Shown here piece after piece: positions 15,701 to 24,474 of a stretch of 52,302 nucleotides of DNA. Where the stretch lies: NCBI RefSeq assembly GCF_029255285.1, contig NZ_JAPUVI010000110.1:1-52302 (forward strand), in the 5' to 3' direction. Both the position numbers and the translations under genes were made by a program. This stretch comes from Accumulibacter sp. Lineage in GTDB: Bacteria > Pseudomonadota > Gammaproteobacteria > Burkholderiales > Rhodocyclaceae. The notes beneath the pieces were generated by a model that was given only the letters and a program-made list of their open reading frames with translations, was not told the DNA's origin and did not search any database. Positions within the stretch are counted from its first letter, which is position 1; each line of letters starts with the position of its first letter.

Positions 15701-16120
15701 TCAAGGCTCGTGGTGGACTTTGGCGCGCAGCAGCTTGACGGCCCCCCGCCTGACTTTGCGGTCCACGCGCCGAGTCTGCGAAGCGCGGCTCGGCCGTGTC
15801 GGCCGGCGTGGCGGTGCCCGGAAAGCGGCGCGGGCGATCAGTTCGCGCAGACGGGTCAGCGCATCGATCCGGTTACGCTCAAGGCTGCGGTGTGCCTGCG
15901 CCTTGATGACCACCACGCCATCGGCGCCGATCCGCTGGTCGCGCAGTTGCCGCAGGCCCTCTTTGACTTCGGCGGGCAGCGACGAAGCGGCGCTGTCGAA
16001 GCGCAGGTGAATCGCATTCGACACCTTGTTCACGTTCTGGCCACCGGCGCCCTGGGCGCGAATCGCGACGAACTCGATCTCCTCCTCGCGCAATTTGATC
16101 TGTTCCAGTCCACCACTCAT
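15701..16120 (-). CDS. arfB: Alternative ribosome-rescue factor / peptidyl-tRNA hydrolase ArfB
   Basis: A 139-residue YaeJ/ArfB protein that releases peptides from stalled ribosomes. The catalytic GGQ is residues 26-28 in RAQGAGGQNVNK. The C-terminal third is a basic tail (RAPPRRPTRPSRASQTRRVDRKVRR) that in the family enters the empty mRNA channel. I chose ATG 16120 (MSGGLEQIKL); an upstream TTG at 16153 is in frame but would overlap DUF1415. The gene lies 7 bp downstream of DUF1415. Confidence 0.93.
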   Translation of the reverse strand: MSGGLEQIKLREEEIEFVAIRAQGAGGQNVNKVSNAIHLRFDSAASSLPAEVKEGLRQLRDQRIGADGVVVIKAQAHRSLERNRIDALTRLRELIARAAFRAPPRRPTRPSRASQTRRVDRKVRRGAVKLLRAKVHHEP

Positions 16121-16127
16121 CGTCAGC

Positions 16128-16739
16128 TCAGCGACTCCCGGTCGGTACGCCAAGGTCGAGCGCGCGCCACCCGGCGTGGCCCAGTTCGCGCAGTGTCTGC
16201 AGGTTGCGCTCGTAGATCGTCGCGGCTTCTGGGAAAGCCGCCGCCGCCCGCTCGACGCTCGCCTCGCGCAGCAGATGCAGCGTCGGGAAGGGCGACCGGT
16301 TGCTGCAGTTGGTCACATCGTCCGCCGCTGTGCCGGCAAACACATAGTCCGGGTGGAAGCTGGCGACCTGGACGATGCCCTCGAGCCGATGGAGACGCAG
16401 CACGACGTCGGTGAGATCGAGAAAGCGCGTGAAGTCGGCGAAGTCGTTGAGCACTCGGGGGTGGATCAGCAGCGTCGTCTCGATGTCTTCCGGGATGCTC
16501 GCCAGCAAAGTCTGAAGCTCGCGCTCGAGGTCGGCCAGCAGGGCCTCGTCGTCGTCTGCCGGGCTGACGACGTAGCGTATCCGACCCTTGGCATGCACGC
16601 TCCTGGCGAAAGGACAGAGCTCGAGGCCGATCACGGCACGTTCGAGCCAGCGACGCGTTGCGGCGACGACCTGATCGGGGCTGGGCAGGAAAGGTGTCAG
16701 GCCATCGGCGGGCTGGGGCGCAGTGCGTCGGGGAAGCAT
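16128..16739 (-). CDS. DUF1415 family protein
   Basis: A 203-residue DUF1415 protein of unknown function. Family features: VVAATRRWLERAVIGLELCPFARSV near the N-terminus with a conserved Cys-Pro-Phe, then LLIHPRVLNDFADFTRFLD and QVASFHPDYVFAG. I chose the ATG at 16739 because the preceding open stretch (to 16844) is Arg/Pro-rich and unlike the family. First gene of the minus-strand run; divergent from the SulP gene. Confidence 0.85.
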   Translation of the reverse strand: MLPRRTAPQPADGLTPFLPSPDQVVAATRRWLERAVIGLELCPFARSVHAKGRIRYVVSPADDDEALLADLERELQTLLASIPEDIETTLLIHPRVLNDFADFTRFLDLTDVVLRLHRLEGIVQVASFHPDYVFAGTAADDVTNCSNRSPFPTLHLLREASVERAAAAFPEAATIYERNLQTLRELGHAGWRALDLGVPTGSR

Positions 16740-16920
16740 TCTTGGCAGTTTAGCGGCTCGCGTCGGCCAAGGCAAAGGTGCGAGTCGAAAATCAGGGAGC
16801 GAGTCACTTGTCGGGGTTTTTGGCAAGTGATGTGTCCGTTTCATGTTGCTCCAAACACTCGTCAGGGGGAAGACGCCTGCGGTCGATCTGGCAGCACGCC
16901 GGGCGAAGTGGCAACGGCAG

Positions 16921-16963
16921 CCCGGCGCCGGGTTGACTACAATGCTAGGGACGGTTTCCTAGC
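16921..16963 (+). promoter_or_regulatory. Candidate promoter/operator upstream of the SulP gene
   Basis: A perfect 12-bp palindrome CCCGGCGCCGGG (16921-16932) is followed by a TACAAT -10-like hexamer (16938-16943) and then by an inverted repeat GCTAGG/CCTAGC (16944-16949 and 16958-16963). No good -35 is present at normal spacing. The arrangement could be an activator- or repressor-controlled promoter for the transporter. I do not recognise the regulator. Confidence 0.35.
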
Positions 16964-17023
16964 GAGCGTTTGCGTCACGCCGCTTGGTGAGTGCCAACTT
17001 TCTGCGCGGCTGGAGAAAGGGCC

Positions 17024-18808
17024 ATGAATAGAGAATCTGACACTGAGGAAGCACGGTCGGCCAGTGCGCTGCGGTGCGAGGCGCCGGTCGCCGGGTGGCG
17101 GGCGCTTTTTCCTCCGGCCCAGTGGCTTGCGGCGTATCGGCCACAGTGGCTGGCGAATGACGCGGTGGCCGGTGTCACTCTCGCGGCCTACGGCATTCCG
17201 GTGTCGCTCGCTTACGCCTCGCTGGCCGGTCTGCCAGCGCAGTACGGCATCTACTGTTATCTGGTTGGCGGTTTCTTCTACGCGCTGTTCGGCTCGTCAC
17301 GCCAGTTGGCGATCGGTCCCACTTCGGCGATCTCGATGCTCGTGGGCGTCACCTTGGCCGGCATGGCGCAGGGCGATCCCGAGCGCTGGGCCGATATCGC
17401 GTCACTGACGGCCGTGGTCATGGCCGCCATGTGTCTGTTGGCCTGGCTGTTGCGCTTGAGTTCGCTGGTCAACTTCATCAGCGAGACCATCCTGCTCGGC
17501 TTCAAGGCCGGTGCCGCGCTGACCATTGGCATGACCCAGCTTCCCAAGCTGTTCGGGGTTCCCGGCGGTGGCGAGCATTTCTTCGAACGGATCGTCATTC
17601 TCGCTGGCCAGATCCCGGATACCAACCTCGCCGTGCTCGCTTTCGGGCTGGCCGCGCTCGCTGTCCTGCTGCTCGGGGAAAGGTTCCTGCCCGGCCGCCC
17701 GGTGGCACTGTTCGTGGTGGTGGTGGCTATCATCGTGTTGTCGGTGACGCCACTCGCCGAACTCGGCTTCAAGGTCGTCGGCGCCTTGCCGCAGGGCTTG
17801 CCCGATTTTCGTCTGCCAAGCTTGCGGCTGCGCGACGTCGATGGAGTCATCCCATTGGCTTTCGCTTGCGTGTTGCTGGCCTACGTCGAAGGGGTTTCGG
17901 CAGCACGCAGCCTGGCGCAGGCGCGAGGCTATGAAATCGACGCGCGCCAGGAGTTGCTTGGATTGGGTGCGGCGAATCTGGGCGCGGCCTTCTTCCAGGC
18001 CTACCCGGTGGCCGGTGGTCTGTCGCAATCCTCGGTGAACGACAAGGCGGGTGCCAAGACACCGCTTGCGCTGGTCTTCGCCTCGCTGACGATCGGTGTC
18101 TGTCTGATGTACCTGACGGGAATGCTTTACAACCTGCCGAACGTCGTCCTTGCCGCCATCGTTCTGGTGGCCGTCAAGGGTTTGATCAATATCCGTGAAC
18201 TGCGGCACGTCTGGCGGGTCAGTCGTTTCGAGTTCGGCGTCTCGATGGTGGCTTTTGCCGGCGTGCTGCTGCTCGGCATCCTGAAAGGCGTCATGGTCGC
18301 CGTGCTCGTCTCGATGCTGTTGCTGATACGCCGCGCGGCGCACCCGCATGTCGCCATTCTCGGTCGTATCCCGGGTAGCCGGACGTTTTCCGACAGGGAG
18401 CGCAACCCGGACAACGAGTCGGTCACCGGCGCGTTGCTTTTCCGTGTTGAGGCGTCGCTGCTCTACTTCAACGTCGAGCACGTGCGCGACTCGGTTTGGC
18501 AAGCCATCCGCTCGACCAGCGGGCCGCTTCAGTTGGCGGTCTGTGACTTGTCTGCGTCGCCCATGGTCGATCTGGCCGGCGCGCGAATGCTCGGCAAGCT
18601 GCACGATGAACTCGCGGCCGCCGGTATTCGCCTGCGCTTGGTGGCGGCACACGCTGCGGTGCGCGATATCCTGCGGGCCGAAGGGCTGGAGGAAAGCATC
18701 GGCTATTTCGGCCGCCGGATCACGGTCGCCGACGTGGTCGACGAGTTTCTGGACGGCGGCGCCGCAGGAGTAGGAGTGGTGGCCAGTGGGGCGGCCGCTA
18801 CGACCTAG
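17024..18808 (+). CDS. SulP family inorganic anion transporter with STAS domain
   Basis: A 594-residue inner-membrane SulP/SLC26-type transporter. The membrane domain begins ALFPPAQWLAAYRPQWLANDAVAGVTLAAYGIPVSLAYASLAGLPAQYG, the sulfate-transporter signature region, and continues with about ten or more hydrophobic segments up to residue ~440. A STAS domain (about 475-575) follows, with the VCDLSASPMVDLAGARML phospho-site-like loop. Substrate may be sulfate, bicarbonate or another anion; the sequence does not tell. GGAGAAAGG precedes the ATG. It is convergent with ppk2. Confidence 0.9.
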   Translation: MNRESDTEEARSASALRCEAPVAGWRALFPPAQWLAAYRPQWLANDAVAGVTLAAYGIPVSLAYASLAGLPAQYGIYCYLVGGFFYALFGSSRQLAIGPTSAISMLVGVTLAGMAQGDPERWADIASLTAVVMAAMCLLAWLLRLSSLVNFISETILLGFKAGAALTIGMTQLPKLFGVPGGGEHFFERIVILAGQIPDTNLAVLAFGLAALAVLLLGERFLPGRPVALFVVVVAIIVLSVTPLAELGFKVVGALPQGLPDFRLPSLRLRDVDGVIPLAFACVLLAYVEGVSAARSLAQARGYEIDARQELLGLGAANLGAAFFQAYPVAGGLSQSSVNDKAGAKTPLALVFASLTIGVCLMYLTGMLYNLPNVVLAAIVLVAVKGLINIRELRHVWRVSRFEFGVSMVAFAGVLLLGILKGVMVAVLVSMLLLIRRAAHPHVAILGRIPGSRTFSDRERNPDNESVTGALLFRVEASLLYFNVEHVRDSVWQAIRSTSGPLQLAVCDLSASPMVDLAGARMLGKLHDELAAAGIRLRLVAAHAAVRDILRAEGLEESIGYFGRRITVADVVDEFLDGGAAGVGVVASGAAATT

Positions 18809-18825
18809 TCGAGCGCGCGGCCGCC
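18790..18825. terminator. Inverted repeat between convergent SulP and ppk2 genes
   Basis: GGCGGCCGC (18790-18798) and GCGGCCGCC (18817-18825) form a 9-bp perfect stem around an 18-nt loop that contains the SulP stop codon. There is no U-rich tail, so rho-independent termination is uncertain, but the position between convergent genes fits a bidirectional transcription barrier. Confidence 0.35.
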
Positions 18826-18850
18826 AGGTACACCTTGCGCTACCGGTGAC

Positions 18851-19753
18851 TCAGTAAACCTCGGGCACGTACTTGAGCGGCAACTTCGGTTCCCGATAGT
18901 CGCCCGGTTTCTGCCGTTTGGGCAGGGTGATCTTCGGTGGCTTGACGACTTCGTAGGGAATGCTGCTCAGGATGTGCTTGATGATGTTCAGGCGGACGCG
19001 CTTTTTGTCGTTGGAACGCGCGACGAACCACGGCGCCCACTCGGTATCGGTTTCTCGGAACATGTCGTCGCGCGCGCGCGAGTAGTCGTACCAGCGGCTG
19101 TAGGACTTGAGATCCATCGGCGAGAGTTTCCACTGCTTGCGAGGGTCGGTGATGCGCGCTTCGAGCCGGCGCGTCTGTTCGTCCATGTCGACTTCGAGCC
19201 AGTACTTGAGCAGGATGATGTTGTTGCTCTTGCCGACCAGAAGCTTTTCGAACAACGGCGCCATCCTCAGGAAACCCTCGACCTGCTCCTCGGTGGCGAA
19301 ACCCATGACGCGTTCGACGCCAGCGCGGTTGTACCAGCTACGGTCGAAGATCACCACCTCGCCAGCCGCTGGCATGTGTGGCAGGTAGCGTTGGGCGTAC
19401 ATTTGGGTCTTCTCGCGCTCGGTCGGCGCCGGCAGCGCGACGACGCGGAATACGCGCGGGCTGACGCGGCCGGTGATGGCCTTGATCGTGCCGCCCTTGC
19501 CGGCACCGTCGCGGCCTTCAAAGACGATGACTACCTTGAGTCCCTGCTTGACCACCCATGTCTGGAGGTGGACCAGTTCGGCCTCGAGTTTTTCGAGTTC
19601 CTTGAGGTAGGCCCGGTTGGAGATCTTTTTCTCCACCGCGACGGCGGGCTCTGTCGCCTCAGTTGCTTCGCTCGTAGTCGACTCGGACGGCATGTCCGGA
19701 TTGATCATCGTCTCCGCTGCGGCCTTTCGTGTTGCCTTGCTTTTCTTGCCCAT
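18851..19753 (-). CDS. ppk2: Polyphosphate kinase 2
   Basis: A 300-residue PPK2 that transfers phosphate between polyphosphate and nucleotides, usually favouring nucleotide phosphorylation. Walker A GRDGAGKGG is 80-88 and the Walker B/lid motif DRSWYNR is 137-143; further family segments are MYAQRYLPHMPAAGEVVIFD and LKYWLEVD. Residues 1-45 form a Ser/Thr/Glu/Lys-rich extension before the catalytic domain. The length and single kinase domain fit class I PPK2. GGAG precedes the ATG at 19753. In a polyphosphate-accumulating organism this enzyme would regenerate ATP or GTP from stored polyP. Confidence 0.93.
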   Translation of the reverse strand: MGKKSKATRKAAAETMINPDMPSESTTSEATEATEPAVAVEKKISNRAYLKELEKLEAELVHLQTWVVKQGLKVVIVFEGRDGAGKGGTIKAITGRVSPRVFRVVALPAPTEREKTQMYAQRYLPHMPAAGEVVIFDRSWYNRAGVERVMGFATEEQVEGFLRMAPLFEKLLVGKSNNIILLKYWLEVDMDEQTRRLEARITDPRKQWKLSPMDLKSYSRWYDYSRARDDMFRETDTEWAPWFVARSNDKKRVRLNIIKHILSSIPYEVVKPPKITLPKRQKPGDYREPKLPLKYVPEVY

Positions 19754-19856
19754 CGTTGACTCCTTTCAAGATGTCTGCGGACCCTATCGCCGCGGCAGAT
19801 GAGCGGTCGCCAGGCCAGCGAGCAAACTGCGGGCGCTCGGCGACGTGGTCGAAGCG

Positions 19857-21266
19857 TCACTGCGCAGAGCCCGCGCTGGCGACTTTTTCTGCTTCGCTCA
19901 CCCAGCCGCCACCCATCGCCAGGTAGAGATTGATCATCGCCTGCAACTGCGCCTGTTGCGTCTGCGTGTACTGAAGCTGGACATTGAACAAGCTGCGCTC
20001 GGCGTCGAGGACTTCGATATAGCTCGTGTAGCCGTTCTCGTAGCGCAGCCGGGCGGTGCCGGCGTACTGCTGGAGCGCCGCAACCTGACGTTTCTGCGCC
20101 TTGAGTTGTTCGCGGGTCCGGTCCTGGTTGACGAGAGCGTCGTTGACTTCGCGGAAGGCTTCCTGGATCGCCTTCTGGTAGGCCAACAGCGCTTGCTGTT
20201 GCGACGCCTCGGCCGCCTGCACCTGTCCGGCAATCGCGCCGGCGGTGAAAATTGGCATGCTGATCGGTGCGCCGTACTGCCACACCTTCGACTGGCTGTC
20301 GAAAAGCTTGCTCAGGCTGGTGCTGGCGAAACCGAAAAGCCCGGTCAGCGAGATGCTCGGAAAGTACGCTGCCTTGGCCGCGCCGATCAGTGCATTGGCG
20401 GCAATCAGGCTCTGCTCGGCGCGCCGGATGTCGGGCCGGCGCTCGAGCAGGTCCGATGGCAGGCCGGCGGGAATGGCTGGCAGTGCCAACTGGTCGATAT
20501 CCTTGCCGCGGACGATCGGGCCGGGGTTGCGGCCGAGCAGAACGCTAAGGCCATTTTCCTGCTGCACGATGGCCTTTTCCAGCGGCGGGATGCTGGCCAG
20601 CGCTTCTTCGTACTGGGATCGGTTCTGGCTCAGCTCGAGTAGCGAGATGACGCCGCCCTCGAAGCGCAGCTTGAAAATCTCGTAGGACTCGCCACGGCTC
20701 TTCGCCGTCGCCCTGGCAATCTCCAACTGGCGATCGAGATCGCGCAGGTTGACGTAGGCGCCGGCGACGCTGCCGACCAGAGACAGGATGACGGCCCGTC
20801 GTCCTTCCTCACTGGCCAACAGTTGCGCCCGCGCCGCCTCGGTCTGGCGGCGGAGGCGGCCCCAGAGGTCGATCTCCCAACTCGCATTCAAGACCGCCTG
20901 ATAGCTGTTGTAGGTCGATGGCTCGGCGCCGCCCGGCAGCGTGCTCCGCTGCCGACTGACCTCGTAACCGACTCCGATCTGTGGGAACAGGCCGGCGCGG
21001 ACGAAGCCGTAGTTGCCGGCGAATTCCTCGATGCGCGCCGCGGCGATCTTCAGATCCTTGTTTTCGCGCAGCGCGGTCGCCACCAGATCGTCCAGCACCG
21101 GGTCGCCAAATTGCTCCCACCAGGCCGTATTGGCGAGATCACGGGCGTCCTGTTCAGTGAGGCGCCAAGCCGCTGGCGTGTCTACCGACGGACGGACGTA
21201 GTCGGGTCCGACCATGCAGCCGCTGGCCAGCAAAGCCAGCAGTGCGACGAGCAGGGGCTTACGCAT
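19857..21266 (-). CDS. RND efflux outer-membrane lipoprotein (NodT/OprM family)
   Basis: A 469-residue outer-membrane channel of the TolC/OprM type. Signal peptide and lipobox LLASGC (Cys17) at the N-terminus, then the family start VGPDYVRPSVDTPAAWR. Two OEP repeats with the NASWEIDLWGRLRRQTEAARA and LLERRPDIRRAEQSLIAANA signatures. It overlaps the RND permease stop by 8 bp, completing a tripartite pump. The substrate cannot be predicted. Confidence 0.93.
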   Translation of the reverse strand: MRKPLLVALLALLASGCMVGPDYVRPSVDTPAAWRLTEQDARDLANTAWWEQFGDPVLDDLVATALRENKDLKIAAARIEEFAGNYGFVRAGLFPQIGVGYEVSRQRSTLPGGAEPSTYNSYQAVLNASWEIDLWGRLRRQTEAARAQLLASEEGRRAVILSLVGSVAGAYVNLRDLDRQLEIARATAKSRGESYEIFKLRFEGGVISLLELSQNRSQYEEALASIPPLEKAIVQQENGLSVLLGRNPGPIVRGKDIDQLALPAIPAGLPSDLLERRPDIRRAEQSLIAANALIGAAKAAYFPSISLTGLFGFASTSLSKLFDSQSKVWQYGAPISMPIFTAGAIAGQVQAAEASQQQALLAYQKAIQEAFREVNDALVNQDRTREQLKAQKRQVAALQQYAGTARLRYENGYTSYIEVLDAERSLFNVQLQYTQTQQAQLQAMINLYLAMGGGWVSEAEKVASAGSAQ

Positions 21267-24200
21267 GGCTGGCGCCCTCCTTGTCAGCAGGATTTTCCGG
21301 CGTCGCGGGCAGTTTGCCATCGTTCCTGTCGACCTGATGCTTACCGCGCACACCGGTCTCTCCCTTGTGGCTGAGTTTCTCGACGACGTAGAAAGTCACC
21401 GGGATCATGAAGATGGCCAGACAGGTCGCCGCCAGCATGCCGCCGATCACCGCACTACCCATGACCTGGCGCGAAATGGCGCCGGCGCCGCTGGCAATCG
21501 CCAGCGGTACGCAGCCAAGGATGAAAGCGAACGAGGTCATCAAGATCGGTCGCAGGCGCAATTGGGCGCCCTTGAGCGTCGCTTCGACGAGCGACAACTC
21601 GCCTTTTTCGTACTCCATCTTGGCGAATTCGACGATCAGGATGGCGTTCTTGGCCGCCAGGCCAATCAGCATCACGAGGCCGATCTGCGCATAGACGTTG
21701 TTCTCCTCGCTCCGCAGGAGCAGGGCGGCGAAGGCGCCGGCAACGGCGATCGGAGTGCCCAGGAGAACGGAGAACGGCAGCGACCAGCTCTCGTACTGAG
21801 CCGCCAGGATGAGAAACACGCAGAGCAGCGAGAAGGCAAAGATGACCATCGGCGACACACCTTGTTGCGCCTTCTGCTCCTGGTAGGACATGCCCAGATA
21901 GTCGTAACCCATCTCGCTGGGCATCGTTTCCGCGAAGACCTCTTCGAGCGCGCGCATGACCTGCGCCGAACTGTAGCCGGGTGCCGCCGACGCATTGATC
22001 TGCGCGCTGCGGTAGAGGTTGTAGCGCATCGTGAACTCCGGACCCGAGATGTTGCGCACCGAAGTCAGGGCCGACAGCGGTACCGCTTCGCCTTTGTTGT
22101 TGCGCACGTAGAACTGTCCGACGTTCTCGATATTGGTCCGGTAGTCGCCTTCGGCTTGCACGTACACCTGCCATTGCCGTCCAAAGCGGTTGAAGTAGTT
22201 GATGAAGCCGCTGCCCAGGAAGCTCTGCAAGGTCTTGTACACGTCGTTCAGGTTGACGCCTTGCTTGAGAACCTTGTCCTGGTCGACGTCGATGAAAAGT
22301 TGCGGCACGGTCGGCCGGAAGGTGGTCGACAGGCCCGCGAGTTCAGGACGTTTGCGTGCGGCCTCGATGAACTTGGTCGTGTGTTCGGCCAGGAAGGCGA
22401 TGTCTTTGCCGGCGCGATCCTCGAGAATGAAGGTGGCGCCGCCCGACACGCCGACCCCCGGAATCGCCGGCGGCGGGAACGAGAAGCCGATGGCACCGCT
22501 GATGCCGCCGAGCTTGTGCGTCAGTTCGGACTTGATTGCCGCGTACTGTTCCTCGGGCTTCTTGCGCTCGGCCCAATCTTCGAGCGTGATGAAGAAGAAG
22601 GCGCTGTAGGTGTTCTGGACCTGGCTCAGCATGTTGTAGCCGATGATCGTCGTGGTGTATTTGACGCCCGGCACCTTCATGATCAGTTCTTCAGCCTGGC
22701 GGGCAATTTCCGCCGTGCGCTGCAGCGAAGCGCCGTCGGGAAGTTGGATTCCGGCATAGACGTAGCCCTGATCCTCGTCGGGGAGGAAGCCGACGGGGAC
22801 GATCTTGCCGAAGAGCCCGGCGGCCGCGGTGAGCGCGACGAGGAAGAAGAGGCTGAGTACGCTGCGCCGGATGGCGATGCGGCAGATGCCGACGTAGCCG
22901 CCGGTGATCCGGCCAAAAACGCCGTTGAACCAGTCGTAGAACTTCTGCAGCGGGCCGCTTCCCTTGACCTTCGGTCGCAGCAGCAGCGCGCACAGGGCCG
23001 GGCTCAGGGTGAGCGCGTTGAACGCCGAAATGATCACCGAGATGGCAATGGTCACCGCGAACTGCTGGTAGAGCTGACCTGTGATTCCAGGAATGAAGGC
23101 GGTGGGAACGAAAACCGCCGCCAGGATGACGGCGATGGCAATCACCGGTCCGGTGACTTCCTCCATCGCGCGCAGCGTGGCGTCCTTGGCCGACATGCCG
23201 TGTTCGATGTGGTGCTCGACCGCTTCGACGACGACGATCGCATCGTCGACCACGAGGCCGATCGCCAGTACCAAACCGAACAGCGACAGGGTATTGATCG
23301 AAAAGCCGAACATCGGAAAGAGCATGAAGGTGCCGACGAGCGACACGGGGACGGCCAGCAAGGGAATCAGCGTCGCGCGCCAGCCTTGCAGGAAGACGAA
23401 GACGACGATCATCACCAGCACCAGCGCTTCGATCAGCGTGTGCTGGATCTCCTTGATTCCCTCGGTGACCGAGAGCGTCGTGTCGAGAGCGACGACATAG
23501 TCGAGGTCGGGCGGGAAGCTCTCCTTGATTTTGGCCATCAGCGCTTTGGCACCGTTGGCGGCCTGCAGGGCGTTGGCGCCCGGCATCTGGTAGAGCGCCA
23601 CCAGTGCCGCCGGTTTGCCGTTGAGCCTGCCTTGCATGTTGTAGGTCTGGGCGCCGAGCTCGATGCGGGCGACGTCGCTGACTCGAACGATCGAACCGTC
23701 CGCGTTGGCGCGCAGGACGACTTTGCCGAACTCCTCGGTACTCTGCAGTCGGCCCTGAGCACGCACCGCGTAGGTGAACTCCTGGCCCGGCGGCACCGGT
23801 TCGGCACCGATGGTGCCTGCCGGATTGACCGTGTTCTGGGCGTTGACGGCGTTGATGATCTCCGGAATGGTGATGTTCAGCTTGGCCAACTGGTCCGGTC
23901 TGACCCACAGACGCATCGCGTACTGGCCGGCGCCGAACACGGTGACGCTGGCGATCCCCTTGACGCGCGTCATCTGGTCGTTGATGTTGATGTACGCGTA
24001 GTTGGCGAGGAAGATGTTGTCGTAGGTACCATTCGGCGAATAGAGCGCGAACATGATGAGCGGCGAAGAGGTCGACTTCTGGACCGTCACCCCGTAGTTG
24101 CGCACGTCCGAGGGGAGTTGCGATTCGGCCTGTCCCTCACGCATCTGCGCGAGAAGCTGGTCGGTGTTGGCGTCGGTCGCGATGTCGAAGTTCACGGTCA

Positions 24201-24468
24201 GCGTCGACTGGCCATTGTTGGCGTTTATCGAGAACATGTAGTTCATGTTGTCGACGCCCGACATCTGCTGTTCGATCGGTGTCGCCACCGCTTGCTCGAC
24301 GGTCAGCGCGTCGGCTCCGGTGTAAGTGCTGTTGACCTTGATCTCGGGGGGAACGATGTTCGGGAACTGCGCGATCGGCAGCCCCGACATGGCGATCAGG
24401 CCGATGATGGTCATCAGAATAGAGATGACCATGGCGACGATCGGCCGATTGATGAAGAACTTGGACAT
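21259..24468 (-). CDS. RND efflux permease, HAE1 family (AcrB/MexB-like)
   Basis: A 1069-residue inner-membrane multidrug transporter. The N-terminus MSKFFINRPIVAMVISILMT is typical of HAE1 members; the proton-relay Asp pair is in LAIGLVVDDAIVVVEAVEHH; and the G-F-loop porter regions follow the AcrB order. The C-terminus extends as a Lys/Asp-rich cytoplasmic tail. It lies 6 bp after the adaptor gene. Drug or solvent export driven by proton-motive force is the expected role. The long open frame on the opposite strand across this gene is a high-GC shadow. Confidence 0.95.
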   Translation of the reverse strand: MSKFFINRPIVAMVISILMTIIGLIAMSGLPIAQFPNIVPPEIKVNSTYTGADALTVEQAVATPIEQQMSGVDNMNYMFSINANNGQSTLTVNFDIATDANTDQLLAQMREGQAESQLPSDVRNYGVTVQKSTSSPLIMFALYSPNGTYDNIFLANYAYININDQMTRVKGIASVTVFGAGQYAMRLWVRPDQLAKLNITIPEIINAVNAQNTVNPAGTIGAEPVPPGQEFTYAVRAQGRLQSTEEFGKVVLRANADGSIVRVSDVARIELGAQTYNMQGRLNGKPAALVALYQMPGANALQAANGAKALMAKIKESFPPDLDYVVALDTTLSVTEGIKEIQHTLIEALVLVMIVVFVFLQGWRATLIPLLAVPVSLVGTFMLFPMFGFSINTLSLFGLVLAIGLVVDDAIVVVEAVEHHIEHGMSAKDATLRAMEEVTGPVIAIAVILAAVFVPTAFIPGITGQLYQQFAVTIAISVIISAFNALTLSPALCALLLRPKVKGSGPLQKFYDWFNGVFGRITGGYVGICRIAIRRSVLSLFFLVALTAAAGLFGKIVPVGFLPDEDQGYVYAGIQLPDGASLQRTAEIARQAEELIMKVPGVKYTTTIIGYNMLSQVQNTYSAFFFITLEDWAERKKPEEQYAAIKSELTHKLGGISGAIGFSFPPPAIPGVGVSGGATFILEDRAGKDIAFLAEHTTKFIEAARKRPELAGLSTTFRPTVPQLFIDVDQDKVLKQGVNLNDVYKTLQSFLGSGFINYFNRFGRQWQVYVQAEGDYRTNIENVGQFYVRNNKGEAVPLSALTSVRNISGPEFTMRYNLYRSAQINASAAPGYSSAQVMRALEEVFAETMPSEMGYDYLGMSYQEQKAQQGVSPMVIFAFSLLCVFLILAAQYESWSLPFSVLLGTPIAVAGAFAALLLRSEENNVYAQIGLVMLIGLAAKNAILIVEFAKMEYEKGELSLVEATLKGAQLRLRPILMTSFAFILGCVPLAIASGAGAISRQVMGSAVIGGMLAATCLAIFMIPVTFYVVEKLSHKGETGVRGKHQVDRNDGKLPATPENPADKEGASHA

Positions 24469-24474
24469 GGCCGC

